From Aureimonas sp. AU22 (GTDB lineage Bacteria > Pseudomonadota > Alphaproteobacteria > Rhizobiales > Rhizobiaceae): a DNA stretch of 64,000 nt. The notes below the pieces were generated by a model. That model made no database searches. It had not been told where the DNA came from and was given only the letters and a program-made list of their open reading frames with translations. Location of the stretch: assembly GCF_001463745.1 (NCBI RefSeq), contig NZ_BBWJ01000048.1, forward strand, positions 1-64,000. The letters run 5' to 3'. The position numbers and the translations under genes were made by a program. Positions 29,002 to 37,642 of the stretch are shown piece by piece (positions within the stretch are counted from its first letter, which is position 1; every line of letters begins with the position of its first letter).

Positions 29002-30063
29002 ATGCGCATCCTGATCGCGTCCGACGCAGCCGCACCACAGATCAACGGTGTCGTCCGGGTCCTGGAGACCACGGCGGACTGGCTTCGCCGCTTCGGCCAC
29101 GAGGTGGAGCTTCTGGGGCCGGCCGCGTGCCCGCACACGATTGCAGCGCCCGGCTACCCGGAAGTCCGGCTGGCCGTGGCGCCCGGCCGCACGATCGCCC
29201 GGCACATCGAGGCCTTCCGCCCCGATTCGATCCACATCCCGGTGGAGGGCCCGATCGGCCTGTCGATGCGTCGCTTCTGCCGCACGCGGGGCATCCCCTT
29301 CACCACCTCGTTCCACACCCGTTTCGGCGACTATTTCGACCGCAAGCTCGGCTTCGGCTCGGCCGCCGCCTATGCCGCGCAGCGCTGGTTCCACAACGGG
29401 GGCGCGGGGATGATGGTGCAGACGCAGACGCTGGAGAAGGAACTCGGCGAACGGGGCTTTCGCAACATCTCCCGCTGGGGCCGGGCCGTGGACACCGATC
29501 TCTTCCATCCCTGCCGGGACGAGCCCGGCTTCGACGCCGATTTCCTGAACCTGCCCCGCCCGATCTTCATGTATCTCGGCCGCGTCTCCGACGAGAAGAA
29601 CCTGCCGGCCTTCCTGGGGCTCGACCTGCCGGGGTCCAAGGTCGTGGTGGGCGACGGGCCGACGCGGACCAAACTGACGGCCGCTTATCCCGCGGTGCAT
29701 TTCCTCGGCTATCGCCACGGCGCGGATCTCGCCCGCCACCTGTCGGCCGCCGACGTCTTCGTGTTCCCCTCGCGGTTCGAGACCTTCGGGCTGGTGGTTC
29801 TGGAGGCTCTGGCCTGCGGCACGCCGGTGGCCGCGCTCCCGGTTCCCGGACCGCGCGACATCGTCGGCGGCACGCCGCATGCCGTCCTATCGGAAGACCT
29901 GCGTCAGGCGGCGCTGGACGCGCTCTCGATCGACCGGGCGGGATGCCGGCGCTTTGCAGAAGGGTTTTCCTGGGAAACCTGTTCGCGCGAGTTCGAAGCC
30001 AATCTCGTCGCCATCCCGCAGAACGTCTGGGAACGGGCCGGGCACATCGCGCAGGCGGCCTGA
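29002..30063 (+). CDS. GT4-family glycosyltransferase, probable SqdX-like
   Basis: A 353-residue GT-B enzyme: an N-terminal Glyco_transf_4 domain (MRILIASDAAAPQINGVVRVLE) and a C-terminal GT1 domain with YLGRVSDEKNLPAFL and the EX7E motif in FPSRFETFGLVVLEALACGTPV. It resembles alpha-mannosyltransferase-like enzymes acting on diacylglycerol. The divergent sqdB suggests the sulfoquinovosyl transferase step (SqdX type). Other options are mannosyl- or glucuronosyl-diacylglycerol synthesis. RBS GGGGGAAG precedes the ATG at 29002. Confidence 0.82.
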   Translation: MRILIASDAAAPQINGVVRVLETTADWLRRFGHEVELLGPAACPHTIAAPGYPEVRLAVAPGRTIARHIEAFRPDSIHIPVEGPIGLSMRRFCRTRGIPFTTSFHTRFGDYFDRKLGFGSAAAYAAQRWFHNGGAGMMVQTQTLEKELGERGFRNISRWGRAVDTDLFHPCRDEPGFDADFLNLPRPIFMYLGRVSDEKNLPAFLGLDLPGSKVVVGDGPTRTKLTAAYPAVHFLGYRHGADLARHLSAADVFVFPSRFETFGLVVLEALACGTPVAALPVPGPRDIVGGTPHAVLSEDLRQAALDALSIDRAGCRRFAEGFSWETCSREFEANLVAIPQNVWERAGHIAQAA

Positions 30064-30075
30064 AGGCGGCGGGCG

Positions 30076-30114
30076 GATCCGGCGGACCCTTGCCGGATCG
30101 GTCCCCACGGGACC
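30076..30114. repeat. Two adjacent hairpins downstream of the GT4 gene
   Basis: GATCCGGC (30076-30083) pairs with GCCGGATC (30092-30099), and GGTCCC (30100-30105) with GGGACC (30109-30114). No U tract follows. They may act as a weak terminator or mRNA stabiliser for the convergent pair. Confidence 0.45.
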
Positions 30115-30172
30115 CCGCCCCTGGCAGCGTCCCGGCAGGCCGTCCGAGGCCCGCCGGGTCGTCGATCTGACG

Positions 30173-30427
30173 TCAGGCGACCTTCTTGGCGGCAGCCGTC
30201 TTGCGGACGCGCTTGGCCGGCTTCGGCGCGGCTTCCGCCAGCGCGGCGGCGGCGGCCGCATCTTCGGCCTCGCGCGCCAGGCGCAGCGCGCGCAGACGCG
30301 TCGTCTTGTCGTTGGTCGCCTTGGTCTCGGCACTGATCAAGCGCATCGCCGACCCCTTCTCGGCGCGGTTGGCAATGTCGCCGCGCTCGCTCGAACGCAG
30401 CGTCTCGCTCCTGATTGGCATATCCAT
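30173..30427 (-). CDS. Small basic Ala/Lys-rich protein, unknown
   Basis: An 84-residue protein. Residues 25-55 (AMRLISAETKATNDKTTRLRALRLAREAEDA) look like a charged helix. The tail (AAPKPAKRVRKTAAAKKVA) resembles the basic tails of nucleoid- or RNA-binding proteins. Start choices are the ATG at 30427 (GGAAGGACG upstream) or two codons later. The composition supports a real gene, but no family was recognised. Confidence 0.55.
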   Translation of the reverse strand: MDMPIRSETLRSSERGDIANRAEKGSAMRLISAETKATNDKTTRLRALRLAREAEDAAAAAALAEAAPKPAKRVRKTAAAKKVA

Positions 30428-30568
30428 GAGGCACGTCCTTCCCGGCCGGGACCTTGATCACGCACCCGAGGAAGCCCTCGCGTGCGGGAAAACCCGGCAT
30501 GGCGACCGAGGCGGCCACCCAATGGGACAACTAGGGCGTGGAGCGCCTTTTGCGAGAGCCGAGGCGGC

Positions 30569-32479
30569 CTACAGGGTGACGTAGGTGCCCAGCTCGACGA
30601 CGCGGTTGGCGGGGATCTTGTAGTAGTCGATCATGTCGTAGGAATGCCGAGCCATCTTGATGAAGAGCTGGCTCTGCCAGCGCGGCATCTCCGAACGCGC
30701 CGCCGAGCGGATGCGCCGGCGCCCGACGAAGAAGGTCGTCGACATGACGTCGAACTTCACTCCCTTCTCGCGCAGCTGGATAAGCGCCTGGACGAGGTTG
30801 GGCTCTTCCAGGAACCCGTAATGCAGCTCGATCAAGGCGAAGCCGGGCGCCAGCTCGCGGTACCGGATCCGCTCGGCGAGCGGCACATAGGGCGTGTTGG
30901 CCGTGCGGATCGTGACGATGACGTTGCGTTCGTGCAGGACGCGGTTGTGCTTCAGGTTGTGCAGCAGCGCCGACGGCACGGTCTCGGGCGTCGACGTCAG
31001 ATACATCGCCGTGCCCGCGACGCGCGAGACGGACGAGGTTTCCATCGCCTTGATGAAGGTCTCGAGCGACAGGTTCTGCTGGGCGGCCTTCGTGTTGAGA
31101 AGGCGCACGCCCCGCACCCACACCGCCATCAGCACGACGATGCAGCCGCCGATGACGAGCGGCAGGTAGCCGCCGTCGGCGAGCTTCAGGAGGTTGGCGG
31201 CGAGATAGGCGAGGTCGATGGCGAGGAACGGCGTGACCACGGCGACGGCGAGCCCCAGCCCCCATTTCCAGCCATAGGCGAAGACGACGACCGCAAGGAG
31301 GCTGGTGACCACCATCGTGCCGGTGACGGCGATGCCGTAGGCGGCGGCCAGCGACGAGGAGTCCTGGAAGAACAGGACGAGGAGCACGACACCGATCAGC
31401 ATGAGCCAGTTGACGGTCGGCAGGTAGATCTGCCCCTGCTCGGTCTCGGACGTGTATTCGATCTGCAGGCGCGGCAGGAGGCCGAGCTGGATCGCCTGCT
31501 GGGTCAGCGAGAAGGCGCCCGTGATCACCGCCTGCCCCGCGATGATGGTGGCCATGGTCGCCAGGATCACCAGCGGAACGCGCGCCCATTCCGGAGCCGA
31601 CAGGAAGAAGAGGTTCGGAAGCACGGTCGGATCGTGCAGCGCGTAGGCGCCCTGGCCGAGATAGTTGAGAAGCAGCGCCGGACCGACGAAGCCGAGCCAG
31701 GCGAACTGGATCGGCCGCTTGCCGAAATGCCCCATGTCCGCATAGAGCGCCTCGGCGCCGGTGACGGCCAGGAACACCGAGCCGAGCACCGTGAAGCCGA
31801 TGATCCCGTGGCTCGTCATGAACCAGAACCCGTTGATCGGGTTGAGCGCGTGCAGGATCTGCGGCGCGTCGCCGATGTGCGAGACACCGATCGCGGCCAG
31901 CGCGATGAACCAGACCGACATGATCGGCCCGAAGAAGCGCGCGACCTGCGAGGTGCCGAAGGACTGGACGGCATAGAGCCCGACGATGACGGCGAGCGCG
32001 ATCGGCACGATGTAGGGGTCGAGGCCGGGAGCGGCGACCTTGAGCCCTTCGACCGCCGACAGCACGGAGACCGCGGGCGTCAGGATGGCATCGCCGTAGA
32101 ACAGCGCGGCGCCGACGATGCCGAGACCGAGGATCACCTTGTTGGGCTTGGCGAGCGCCTTCTGGGCCAGCGCCATCAGCGACAGCGCCCCGCCCTCGCC
32201 CTGGTTGTCGGCGCGCAGCACCAGCATCACGTACTTCACCGTGACGACGAAGATGAGCGACCAGACCAGCAGCGACACGATGCCGATGATCTCGCTCGCC
32301 GAGGGAACGCCGCCGACATGCAGCAGCGATTCCTTCATCGCATAGAGCGGGCTCGTCCCGATATCGCCATAGACGACACCGATGCTGCCCAGCACGAGAG
32401 GGCCGAGGCTCTTGGCGTGCGGGTTCTCGCGCGTCTGAATCTGCGTCTCGGCCGCAGGAGCCGCCTGACCACTGGTCAT
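30569..32479 (-). CDS. kup: Kup-family potassium uptake transporter
   Basis: A 636-residue membrane protein. The N-terminal GSIGVVYGDIGTSPLYAMKES is the KUP signature. About twelve transmembrane segments reach residue 450 (ALFYGDAILTPAVSVLSAVEG, PFLAIDLAYLAANLLKLADGG), and a C-terminal soluble domain completes the protein. It imports K+ coupled to H+. No regulatory K+ genes are adjacent. It has a long 5' leader (see next entry). Confidence 0.95.
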   Translation of the reverse strand: MTSGQAAPAAETQIQTRENPHAKSLGPLVLGSIGVVYGDIGTSPLYAMKESLLHVGGVPSASEIIGIVSLLVWSLIFVVTVKYVMLVLRADNQGEGGALSLMALAQKALAKPNKVILGLGIVGAALFYGDAILTPAVSVLSAVEGLKVAAPGLDPYIVPIALAVIVGLYAVQSFGTSQVARFFGPIMSVWFIALAAIGVSHIGDAPQILHALNPINGFWFMTSHGIIGFTVLGSVFLAVTGAEALYADMGHFGKRPIQFAWLGFVGPALLLNYLGQGAYALHDPTVLPNLFFLSAPEWARVPLVILATMATIIAGQAVITGAFSLTQQAIQLGLLPRLQIEYTSETEQGQIYLPTVNWLMLIGVVLLVLFFQDSSSLAAAYGIAVTGTMVVTSLLAVVVFAYGWKWGLGLAVAVVTPFLAIDLAYLAANLLKLADGGYLPLVIGGCIVVLMAVWVRGVRLLNTKAAQQNLSLETFIKAMETSSVSRVAGTAMYLTSTPETVPSALLHNLKHNRVLHERNVIVTIRTANTPYVPLAERIRYRELAPGFALIELHYGFLEEPNLVQALIQLREKGVKFDVMSTTFFVGRRRIRSAARSEMPRWQSQLFIKMARHSYDMIDYYKIPANRVVELGTYVTL

Positions 32480-32855
32480 TCCTCGAACGAGGCCTCCGGG
32501 ATGGAACGGAACGGGTGGGTCAAGAGGCCGACGCCTTCGCCTCTGCGCTGGCCGTGCGCCCGGGTGTCGGACGGCACGTCATGATATGATGGCACCGGAC
32601 GCGCTGGTGAGCGCGGCGGGCCTGCGGCAGCGGCAATAGCACGGAAACGCGGCGCTGCAAAAGGCAGCGCGCGGCAACCGGGAGCTGCCCTCGGATGTCT
32701 CGAAAAAACCTGTCGCGCCTAGCCATTGCCATGCCTTCCCGGCCGGGTCGGGAGGCTTATGTATCAACACCGAGAGGTCGATCTTCGGCCGGCCGACGAG
32801 CGTTGATCGCCTGGCCCCGCAGGAACAGGACCGCCAAGCGTGCGAGGAGACCGCA
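32480..32855. other. 376-base region between kup and the DUF2934 gene
   Basis: Contains the upstream region of kup and promoter sequence for the downstream small genes. A perfect hairpin, GCGCTGC (32652-32658) with GCAGCGC (32664-32670), sits about 180 bases upstream of kup. No convincing gene was found. A 42-codon Arg-rich plus-strand frame ends on the next start codon but shows no protein character. Confidence 0.4.
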
Positions 32856-33032
32856 ATGACGTCGGATCGGGATCAGGAAATCCGGAACCTGGCCTACTTC
32901 CTGTGGGAGAAGGCCGGACGACCGTCGGGCCGGGAGCACGACTTCTGGGCCGAGGCCGCGCGCAAGGTCGAAGGCGAGCCCGACCAGCGCAAGGATGAAC
33001 CCACCCACGAGAACCGCTTCGTCGCGCGCTGA
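32856..33032 (+). CDS. DUF2934 small protein
   Basis: A 58-residue protein whose core EIRNLAYFLWEKAGRPSGREHDFW matches the DUF2934 helix pair (xIRxxAYxLWExxGRPxGRxxxxW). The ATG follows GCGAGGAGA. Members are common in alphaproteobacteria near stress-related genes and have no assigned function. The DUF2171 gene starts 26 bases downstream on the same strand. Confidence 0.8.
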   Translation: MTSDRDQEIRNLAYFLWEKAGRPSGREHDFWAEAARKVEGEPDQRKDEPTHENRFVAR

Positions 33033-33058
33033 GCGCCCCATCCAGATCGGAGACATCG

Positions 33059-33310
33059 ATGCGCCAGGACATCAGGGAACACATGGACGTCATCGGTGCC
33101 GACGGCACCCATGTCGGCACGGTGGATCGCGTGGAGGAGCACCGGATCAAGCTGACCCGCCGCGACAGCGGCGAAGGGACGCACAAGGGCCACCATCACT
33201 ACGTGCCGATCGGCCTCGTCGCCGAAGTCGAGGGCGAGCGCGTACGTCTGTCGGCCAATGCCGATGTCGCCGTCTCCATGGAAGAGGAAGACGACGGCTC
33301 TCCGGCCTGA
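33059..33310 (+). CDS. DUF2171 / PRC-barrel-like small protein
   Basis: An 83-residue protein: MRQDIREHMDVIGADGTHVGTVDRVEEHRIKL is a typical DUF2171 start, followed by HHHYVPIGLVAEVEG. It is a small beta-barrel-like fold related to PRC barrels. The C-terminus is acidic. GGAGA lies upstream of the ATG. It probably shares a transcript with the DUF2934 gene. Confidence 0.8.
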   Translation: MRQDIREHMDVIGADGTHVGTVDRVEEHRIKLTRRDSGEGTHKGHHHYVPIGLVAEVEGERVRLSANADVAVSMEEEDDGSPA

Positions 33311-33407
33311 TGCCTTTCGCCGCGGGCGGCGGCAGGACCCTGCCCGGCACGACGGGGCCGCGTATCGCGCGGCGTCGTTGACTTCGCGATCGCGCTGCGC
33401 GATCCTT

Positions 33408-33502
33408 TCCCTATTCCGAGGGGTGCACCATACGGGTGCTGAGATGGCCGGGCGGCTGAACCCTTGAACCTGATCCGGGTCATACCGGCGTAGGAACGGG
33501 AA
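33408..33502 (+). promoter_or_regulatory. TPP riboswitch (THI element)
   Basis: The conserved core is intact: GGGGTGC (33420-33426), CTGAGA (33439-33444), CCCTTGAACCTGATC (33461-33475) and ACCGGCGTAGGAA (33483-33495). P1 is closed by TTCCC near 33408 pairing with GGGAA near 33498. Downstream, TCTCC (33525-33529) could pair with the GGAGA of the Shine-Dalgarno at 33566-33572, suggesting translational control. It controls thiX-thiY-thiD. Confidence 0.95.
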
Positions 33503-33576
33503 TGGGCGTCGTCCGCCTTCGTTGTCTCCGCTCGACATCCGGATCTCTTGTGGCCGATACCGGCCGGGGAGATCGC

Positions 33577-33642
33577 ATGCGCCCAACCCGTTCACCTCCG
33601 CCGTCTCCGGCGCTGCCCCCTCTCCGCCGCCTGTCGATCTGA
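33577..33642 (+). other. 21-codon in-frame upstream ORF before thiX
   Basis: ATG (33577) with GGGGAGA six bases upstream opens a Pro-rich 21-residue frame ending in TGA (33640-33642), six bases before the thiX GTG and in the same frame. It is either a leader ORF coupling translation to thiX or a former thiX start cut off by a stop. A hairpin (GGCCG/CGGCC, 33552-33565) abuts the Shine-Dalgarno. Confidence 0.5.
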
Positions 33643-33648
33643 AGCCGG

Positions 33649-34440
33649 GTGCGCGCGTTTCGCGCGGTCGCGTTCGGCCTTCTGGCGGGGCTTCTCGCCT
33701 GGGCCGCGATCGTCCTCCTCATCAACCCTCCGCGCTACATGCTGCCGCCGCCGATCGACGTCGCGCGCGCGTTCGCGGCGCAGGCCGGCCGCCTCGCCGG
33801 TGGCACCATCGTCACCGTCTCCGAGATCGCGCTGGGGCTCGTTCTCGGCGTGATGGCTGGTGCGGCGACGGCGCTTGCCACCGTCGCCTTTCCACGGGTC
33901 GGCGCCGTTCTCTGGCCCCAGGTCCTGATCCTCCAGGCCATGCCCGTCTTCGCCCTCGCGCCGCTTCTGGTCCTCTGGTTCGGCTTCGGCCTCGCCTCCA
34001 AGGTGGTGATGGCGGCGCTGATCATCTTCTTTCCCGTGGCATCGGCCTTTGCCGACGGCCTGCGGCGCACCGACCCGGACCTCCTCGACGCCACCGCTAT
34101 GACCGAGGCCAGCCATTTCCAGGCGCTTTGGCATGTTCGGATCCCCCTTGCCATGCCTGCCCTCGTCAGCGGCCTGCGGGTGGCGGCCCCCCTCGCGCCG
34201 CTCGGCGCGGTGATCGGCGAGTGGGTCGGCGCATCCGGCGGGCTCGGGTTCCTGATGATCCAGGCCAACGCCCGAATGCAGACCGACCTCGTGTTCGCGG
34301 CGCTCGCGATCCTCGCGGCGCTGTCCCTTGCCCTTCGCGCCTTCGTCGACGGGATCGCCCCGCGCCTCGCCCCTTGGGCGACGGAGGAAGCGCCATCGCC
34401 TTTCCCGACCCGCATTTCGCCATGGAGGACCCCATCCTGA
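33649..34440 (+). CDS. thiX: ABC transporter permease for thiamine pyrimidine precursor
   Basis: A 263-residue inner-membrane permease (BPD_transp_1) with about six helices. The EAA loop is DLLDATAMTEASHFQALWHVRIPLAMPALVSGLR. It starts with GTG at 33649. Location behind a TPP riboswitch and ahead of thiY and thiD identifies the ligand class as a thiamine pyrimidine precursor (HMP or formyl-aminopyrimidine). No ATPase gene (thiZ) occurs in this operon. The stop overlaps the thiY start by one base. Confidence 0.88.
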   Translation: MRAFRAVAFGLLAGLLAWAAIVLLINPPRYMLPPPIDVARAFAAQAGRLAGGTIVTVSEIALGLVLGVMAGAATALATVAFPRVGAVLWPQVLILQAMPVFALAPLLVLWFGFGLASKVVMAALIIFFPVASAFADGLRRTDPDLLDATAMTEASHFQALWHVRIPLAMPALVSGLRVAAPLAPLGAVIGEWVGASGGLGFLMIQANARMQTDLVFAALAILAALSLALRAFVDGIAPRLAPWATEEAPSPFPTRISPWRTPS

Positions 34441-35390
34441 TGCCCTTCCGCTCCTTCCCTGCGGCAGCGGGCTTCGCGCTCGCATTGCTGACCGCCGCGC
34501 CGGCCCTTGCCGCCGACAAGCTGACCGTCCTTCTCGAATGGTTCGTCAATCCGGATCACGTCCCGCTCGTCGTGGCACGCGAGAAAGGCTTCTTCGCCGC
34601 CCATGGTCTCGACGTCGATCTCGTGCCCCCGGCAGACCCGTCCGCCCCGCCCCGGCTTCTCGCGGCGGGCCAGGCGGACGTCGCCGTCCATTACCAGCCC
34701 AACCTGATGCTCGACGTGAAGGCCGGCCTGCCCCTCGTGCGCTTCGGCACGCTCGTGGAAACGCCGCTGAATACGGTCCTGGTGCGAGCCGACGGGCCGG
34801 TGAAGACGCTGGCCGACCTCAAGGGGCGCAGGATCGGATACTCCGTTGCCGGCATCGAGGAGGCGGCGCTTTCGGCGATGCTCGGTGCGGCGGGGCTGTC
34901 GCTTTCCGACGTCGAGCTCGTCAACGTCAACTTCGCTCTCACGCCCGCGCTTCTGTCGGGGAGCGTCGATGCCACGATCGGGGCCTTCCGCAATTTCGAG
35001 CTGACGCAGATGCGTCTCGAAGGCCACGAGGGCCGCGCCTTCTTTCCCGAGGAAAACGGCGTGCCGGCCTATGACGAACTGATCCTCGTCACCAGCCGAG
35101 ACAAGATCGACGATCCCCGCCTGCCGCGCTTCCTCGCCGCGGTCGAGGACGCCGCGATCTTCGCGACCAACCACCCGGACGAGGCGAAGGCGCTCCTTCT
35201 GAAGGCCTATCCCGATCTCGACGACGCGTTGAACGCCCAGGCCTTCGCCGACACGCTGCCGCGGCTCGCCAAGCGCCCCGCCGCTCTCGACGCCGGTCGA
35301 TACGAACGCTTCGCCGCCTTCATGGTGCGCCAGGGACTGCTCGACGAAGCTCCGGCTCTTGCGACCTACGCCGTGGAGCTGAAGCCATGA
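34440..35390 (+). CDS. thiY: Thiamine-pyrimidine precursor binding protein, ThiY/NMT1-like
   Basis: A 316-residue periplasmic protein: signal peptide [20 protein letters not shown] ending in ALA, then [25 protein letters not shown], the ThiY/NMT1/THI5-like opening, and [15 protein letters not shown]. It delivers the pyrimidine precursor to ThiX. The family is related to yeast HMP-P synthase but used here for uptake. The 3' end overlaps thiD by four bases (ATGA). Confidence 0.92.
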   Translation: MPFRSFPAAAGFALALLTAAPALAADKLTVLLEWFVNPDHVPLVVAREKGFFAAHGLDVDLVPPADPSAPPRLLAAGQADVAVHYQPNLMLDVKAGLPLVRFGTLVETPLNTVLVRADGPVKTLADLKGRRIGYSVAGIEEAALSAMLGAAGLSLSDVELVNVNFALTPALLSGSVDATIGAFRNFELTQMRLEGHEGRAFFPEENGVPAYDELILVTSRDKIDDPRLPRFLAAVEDAAIFATNHPDEAKALLLKAYPDLDDALNAQAFADTLPRLAKRPAALDAGRYERFAAFMVRQGLLDEAPALATYAVELKP

Positions 35391-36205
35391 CTGCGATCGC
35401 GCTCACCATCGCGGGCTCCGATTCCTCCGGCGGCGCCGGTATCCAGGCCGACCTGAAGACGTTCTCCGCCCTCGGCGTCTACGGTGCCAGCGTCCTCACG
35501 GCCGTCACCGCGCAGAACACCCACGGCGTCACCGCCATCGAGGACCTGTCGCCGGCCATCGTCGCTGCGCAGATCGACGCGGTTCTCACCGATCTCGACG
35601 TGGGCGCGATCAAGATCGGCATGGTCTCGCGAACCGAGACGATCCGCATCATCGGCGAGCGCCTGCGGGCCCACGGCCGGCGCGCCGTGGTGGATCCCGT
35701 GATGGTCGCGACCTCGGGCGACCGGTTGCTGCGCGAGGAAGCGATGGAGGCGCTACGCGGTGAACTTCTGCCCTTGGCCGATCTCGCGACACCCAATCTC
35801 CACGAGGCCGCGCTTCTCACCGCCACGCCCCAGGCGCTGAACGAGGCCGACATGGAGCGTCAGGGCCGCGCGATCCTCGGCTTCGGCGCCCACGCGGCGT
35901 TGATCAAGGGCGGTCACGGCGTTGGGCCGGACAGCGTCGACCTCCTGGTCCGGCCGGACGGCGTGCAGCGTCTTTCCGCCCCTCGAAGCGCAACGGCGTG
36001 CGATCACGGAACCGGCTGCACGCTCGCCGCCGCGATCGCGGCCGGGCTTGCACGGGGCCTCGCCTTGCCGCACGCTGCAATGGCGGCCAAGGCCTATCTC
36101 ACCGATTCGCTGCGCGCGGCGGAAGGTCTCGGGGTCGGAAGCGGACGAGGACCCGTCCATCACTTTCATCACTGGTGGCCGCTCACCAGCGAACGCAGCG
36201 CGTGA
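35387..36205 (+). CDS. thiD: Hydroxymethylpyrimidine/phosphomethylpyrimidine kinase
   Basis: A 272-residue ribokinase-fold kinase phosphorylating HMP to HMP-P and HMP-PP. Motifs: [26 protein letters not shown] (substrate site), [13 protein letters not shown] and [19 protein letters not shown], with the conserved GTGC anion hole. It works downstream of ThiXY import and is controlled by the TPP riboswitch. Confidence 0.96.
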   Translation: MTAIALTIAGSDSSGGAGIQADLKTFSALGVYGASVLTAVTAQNTHGVTAIEDLSPAIVAAQIDAVLTDLDVGAIKIGMVSRTETIRIIGERLRAHGRRAVVDPVMVATSGDRLLREEAMEALRGELLPLADLATPNLHEAALLTATPQALNEADMERQGRAILGFGAHAALIKGGHGVGPDSVDLLVRPDGVQRLSAPRSATACDHGTGCTLAAAIAAGLARGLALPHAAMAAKAYLTDSLRAAEGLGVGSGRGPVHHFHHWWPLTSERSA

Positions 36206-36309
36206 CCCCTCGTTCCGGCGATGATCCGCATGCGAACGGTAAGCAACCAGCGTCGACAGGCGCCCGGTGCATCAGGGGTAAGCGGTTTTCAGAGATGAAC
36301 CGAAAGGAA

Positions 36310-36385
36310 TGGTGCCCAAGGGCGGAATCGAACCACCGACACTGCGATTTTCAGTCGCATGCTCTACCAACTGAGCTACTTGGGC
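36310..36385 (-). tRNA. tRNA-Phe (GAA)
   Basis: A 76-nt cloverleaf on the minus strand, from GCCCAAG to CTTGGGC plus discriminator A and encoded CCA. The anticodon loop reads CTGAAAA, giving anticodon GAA. The T arm has GGTTCGATTCC. Confidence 0.97.
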
Positions 36386-36548
36386 GCCGTTCGGGAGTCG
36401 GCCCAGTAGGGTCGTTCCGTTCGGTTCGGGCCTTATAGTCAGGCCGTGGCAGACTGTCCACCCCTCCGGCAAGGGACCGCAAAAAAACCGTCACACGACA
36501 CGCCTTGCGCTCACCGCCAGCCTATGGCAATAGAGCCGCCGTCGGCCA

Positions 36549-36623
36549 GCTGCGGTAGCTCAGTGGTAGAGCACTCCATTGGTAATGGAGAGGTCGAGAG
36601 TTCAATCCTCTCTCGCAGCACCA
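36549..36623 (+). tRNA. tRNA-Thr (GGT)
   Basis: A 75-nt cloverleaf on the plus strand with acceptor GCTGCGG/CTCGCAGC region and encoded CCA. The anticodon stem-loop CTCCATTGGTAATGGAG gives anticodon GGT. The T arm has GAGTTCAATCC. Confidence 0.96.
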
Positions 36624-36820
36624 TCCTTTCCCGGAACAGCGTACGATCGGATCGACATAGGGCGATTGCGCTTTGCCGTGCGGGCAGCGTTATGCGTTCG
36701 ATGTTCTCGGTGGATGGGTTGCAGCGCGTTTCCGATACGCGCCAGGCGGCCCGATGCAGCCGATGTGCGGAGCCATGAAGCCGTCCGTGCGTTGCCCCTC
36801 ACTCAACGAGGGAGACCATT

Positions 36821-37258
36821 ATGGCCGACATGACGCTCAAGGACATTTCCGACGCGATGGCCGACATCGATTTCTGCATGCTGTCGACGCGCACCGAGGG
36901 CGGCGACATCGCAGCACGGCCGATGTCGAACAACGGCGACGTCGCCTACGAGGGCGATTCCTGGTTCTTCACCTACGAGGAAGCCCGGACGGTGTCCGAC
37001 ATCGAGCGCGATCCGAAGGTCGGCCTGGGCTTCCAGGGCAAGAAGGGGCTGCTCGGCAAGCCGCCGATCTTCATCTCCGTAGAAGGGCGCGCCGAACTGA
37101 TCCGCGATAAGGCCGCGTTCGAGGCGCATTGGACCAAGGACCTCGAATACTGGTTCAAGGACGGCGTCGACACGCCGAACCTCGTCCTCATCAAGGTTCA
37201 CGCATCTCGCATCCATTTCTGGAACGGCGAGGACGAGGGCGAAGTGCCGGTTCGCTGA
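36821..37258 (+). CDS. Pyridoxamine 5'-phosphate oxidase-family protein (general stress protein 26-like)
   Basis: A 145-residue split-barrel flavin-binding protein: MLSTRTEGGDIAARPMSN, SWFFTYEEARTVSDIERDPKVGLGFQ and HFWNGEDEGE. This is the GSP26 subgroup (PF16242), which binds FMN or F420-like cofactors and has unclear substrates. RBS GGGAGA lies upstream. It follows tRNA-Thr after about 200 bases. Confidence 0.85.
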   Translation: MADMTLKDISDAMADIDFCMLSTRTEGGDIAARPMSNNGDVAYEGDSWFFTYEEARTVSDIERDPKVGLGFQGKKGLLGKPPIFISVEGRAELIRDKAAFEAHWTKDLEYWFKDGVDTPNLVLIKVHASRIHFWNGEDEGEVPVR

Positions 37259-37374
37259 CGAGCCCGAGGCTGCGGGACCGCCGCCCTTTCAGGACAACGG
37301 GCAAGCCTTCGCCCGACGGGAACAAGCGGGCGCCATCGGCGCTTCTCCTGCATCGAACCATCGAAGGAGACACC

Positions 37375-37584
37375 ATGTCCCGCACCCCACAGGACGAGCC
37401 GCTCCTGCCCGGCGAAACGGAAACGGACCGCATCAACCGCTACGAAAGCAAGCTTCCGGGTGGCGCACGGGTCGAGAACGACCCCGACCCGGAGAACGAG
37501 GAGGGCGCCGTCGATCCCGACACGTCCGATCCACTGGATGTCGATCCGGACGTGGAGCGGGTCAAGAGCATGCGCCCGGCCTGA
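37375..37584 (+). CDS. Small acidic protein, unknown
   Basis: A 69-residue, Asp/Glu/Pro-rich protein (ENDPDPENEEGAVDPDTSDP) ending KSMRPA, predicted disordered. The ATG is preceded by GAAGGAGA, and a strong terminator follows the stop. Translation signal and terminator together support a real gene. No family recognised. Confidence 0.65.
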   Translation: MSRTPQDEPLLPGETETDRINRYESKLPGGARVENDPDPENEEGAVDPDTSDPLDVDPDVERVKSMRPA

Positions 37585-37612
37585 CTGTCCAGACGATTGA
37601 CAGGGCACCCCC

Positions 37613-37642
37613 ACCCGCCGGCTTCGGTCGGCGGGTTTCTTG
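37613..37642 (+). terminator. Intrinsic terminator after the acidic protein gene
   Basis: ACCCGCCG (37613-37620) pairs with CGGCGGGT (37629-37636); GC/GT pairs close a TTCG loop. It is followed by TTCTTG. Confidence 0.85.

Noticed and set aside
30482-32584. 700-codon plus-strand frame opposite kup
   Set aside because: It is rich in Asp/Arg/His repeats of the kind produced by the reverse complement of hydrophobic codons. kup on the other strand has every family motif.
32728-32859. 42-codon Arg-rich frame ending on the DUF2934 start
   Set aside because: No convincing ribosome-binding site and no protein-like pattern; the overlap with the next ATG is probably chance.
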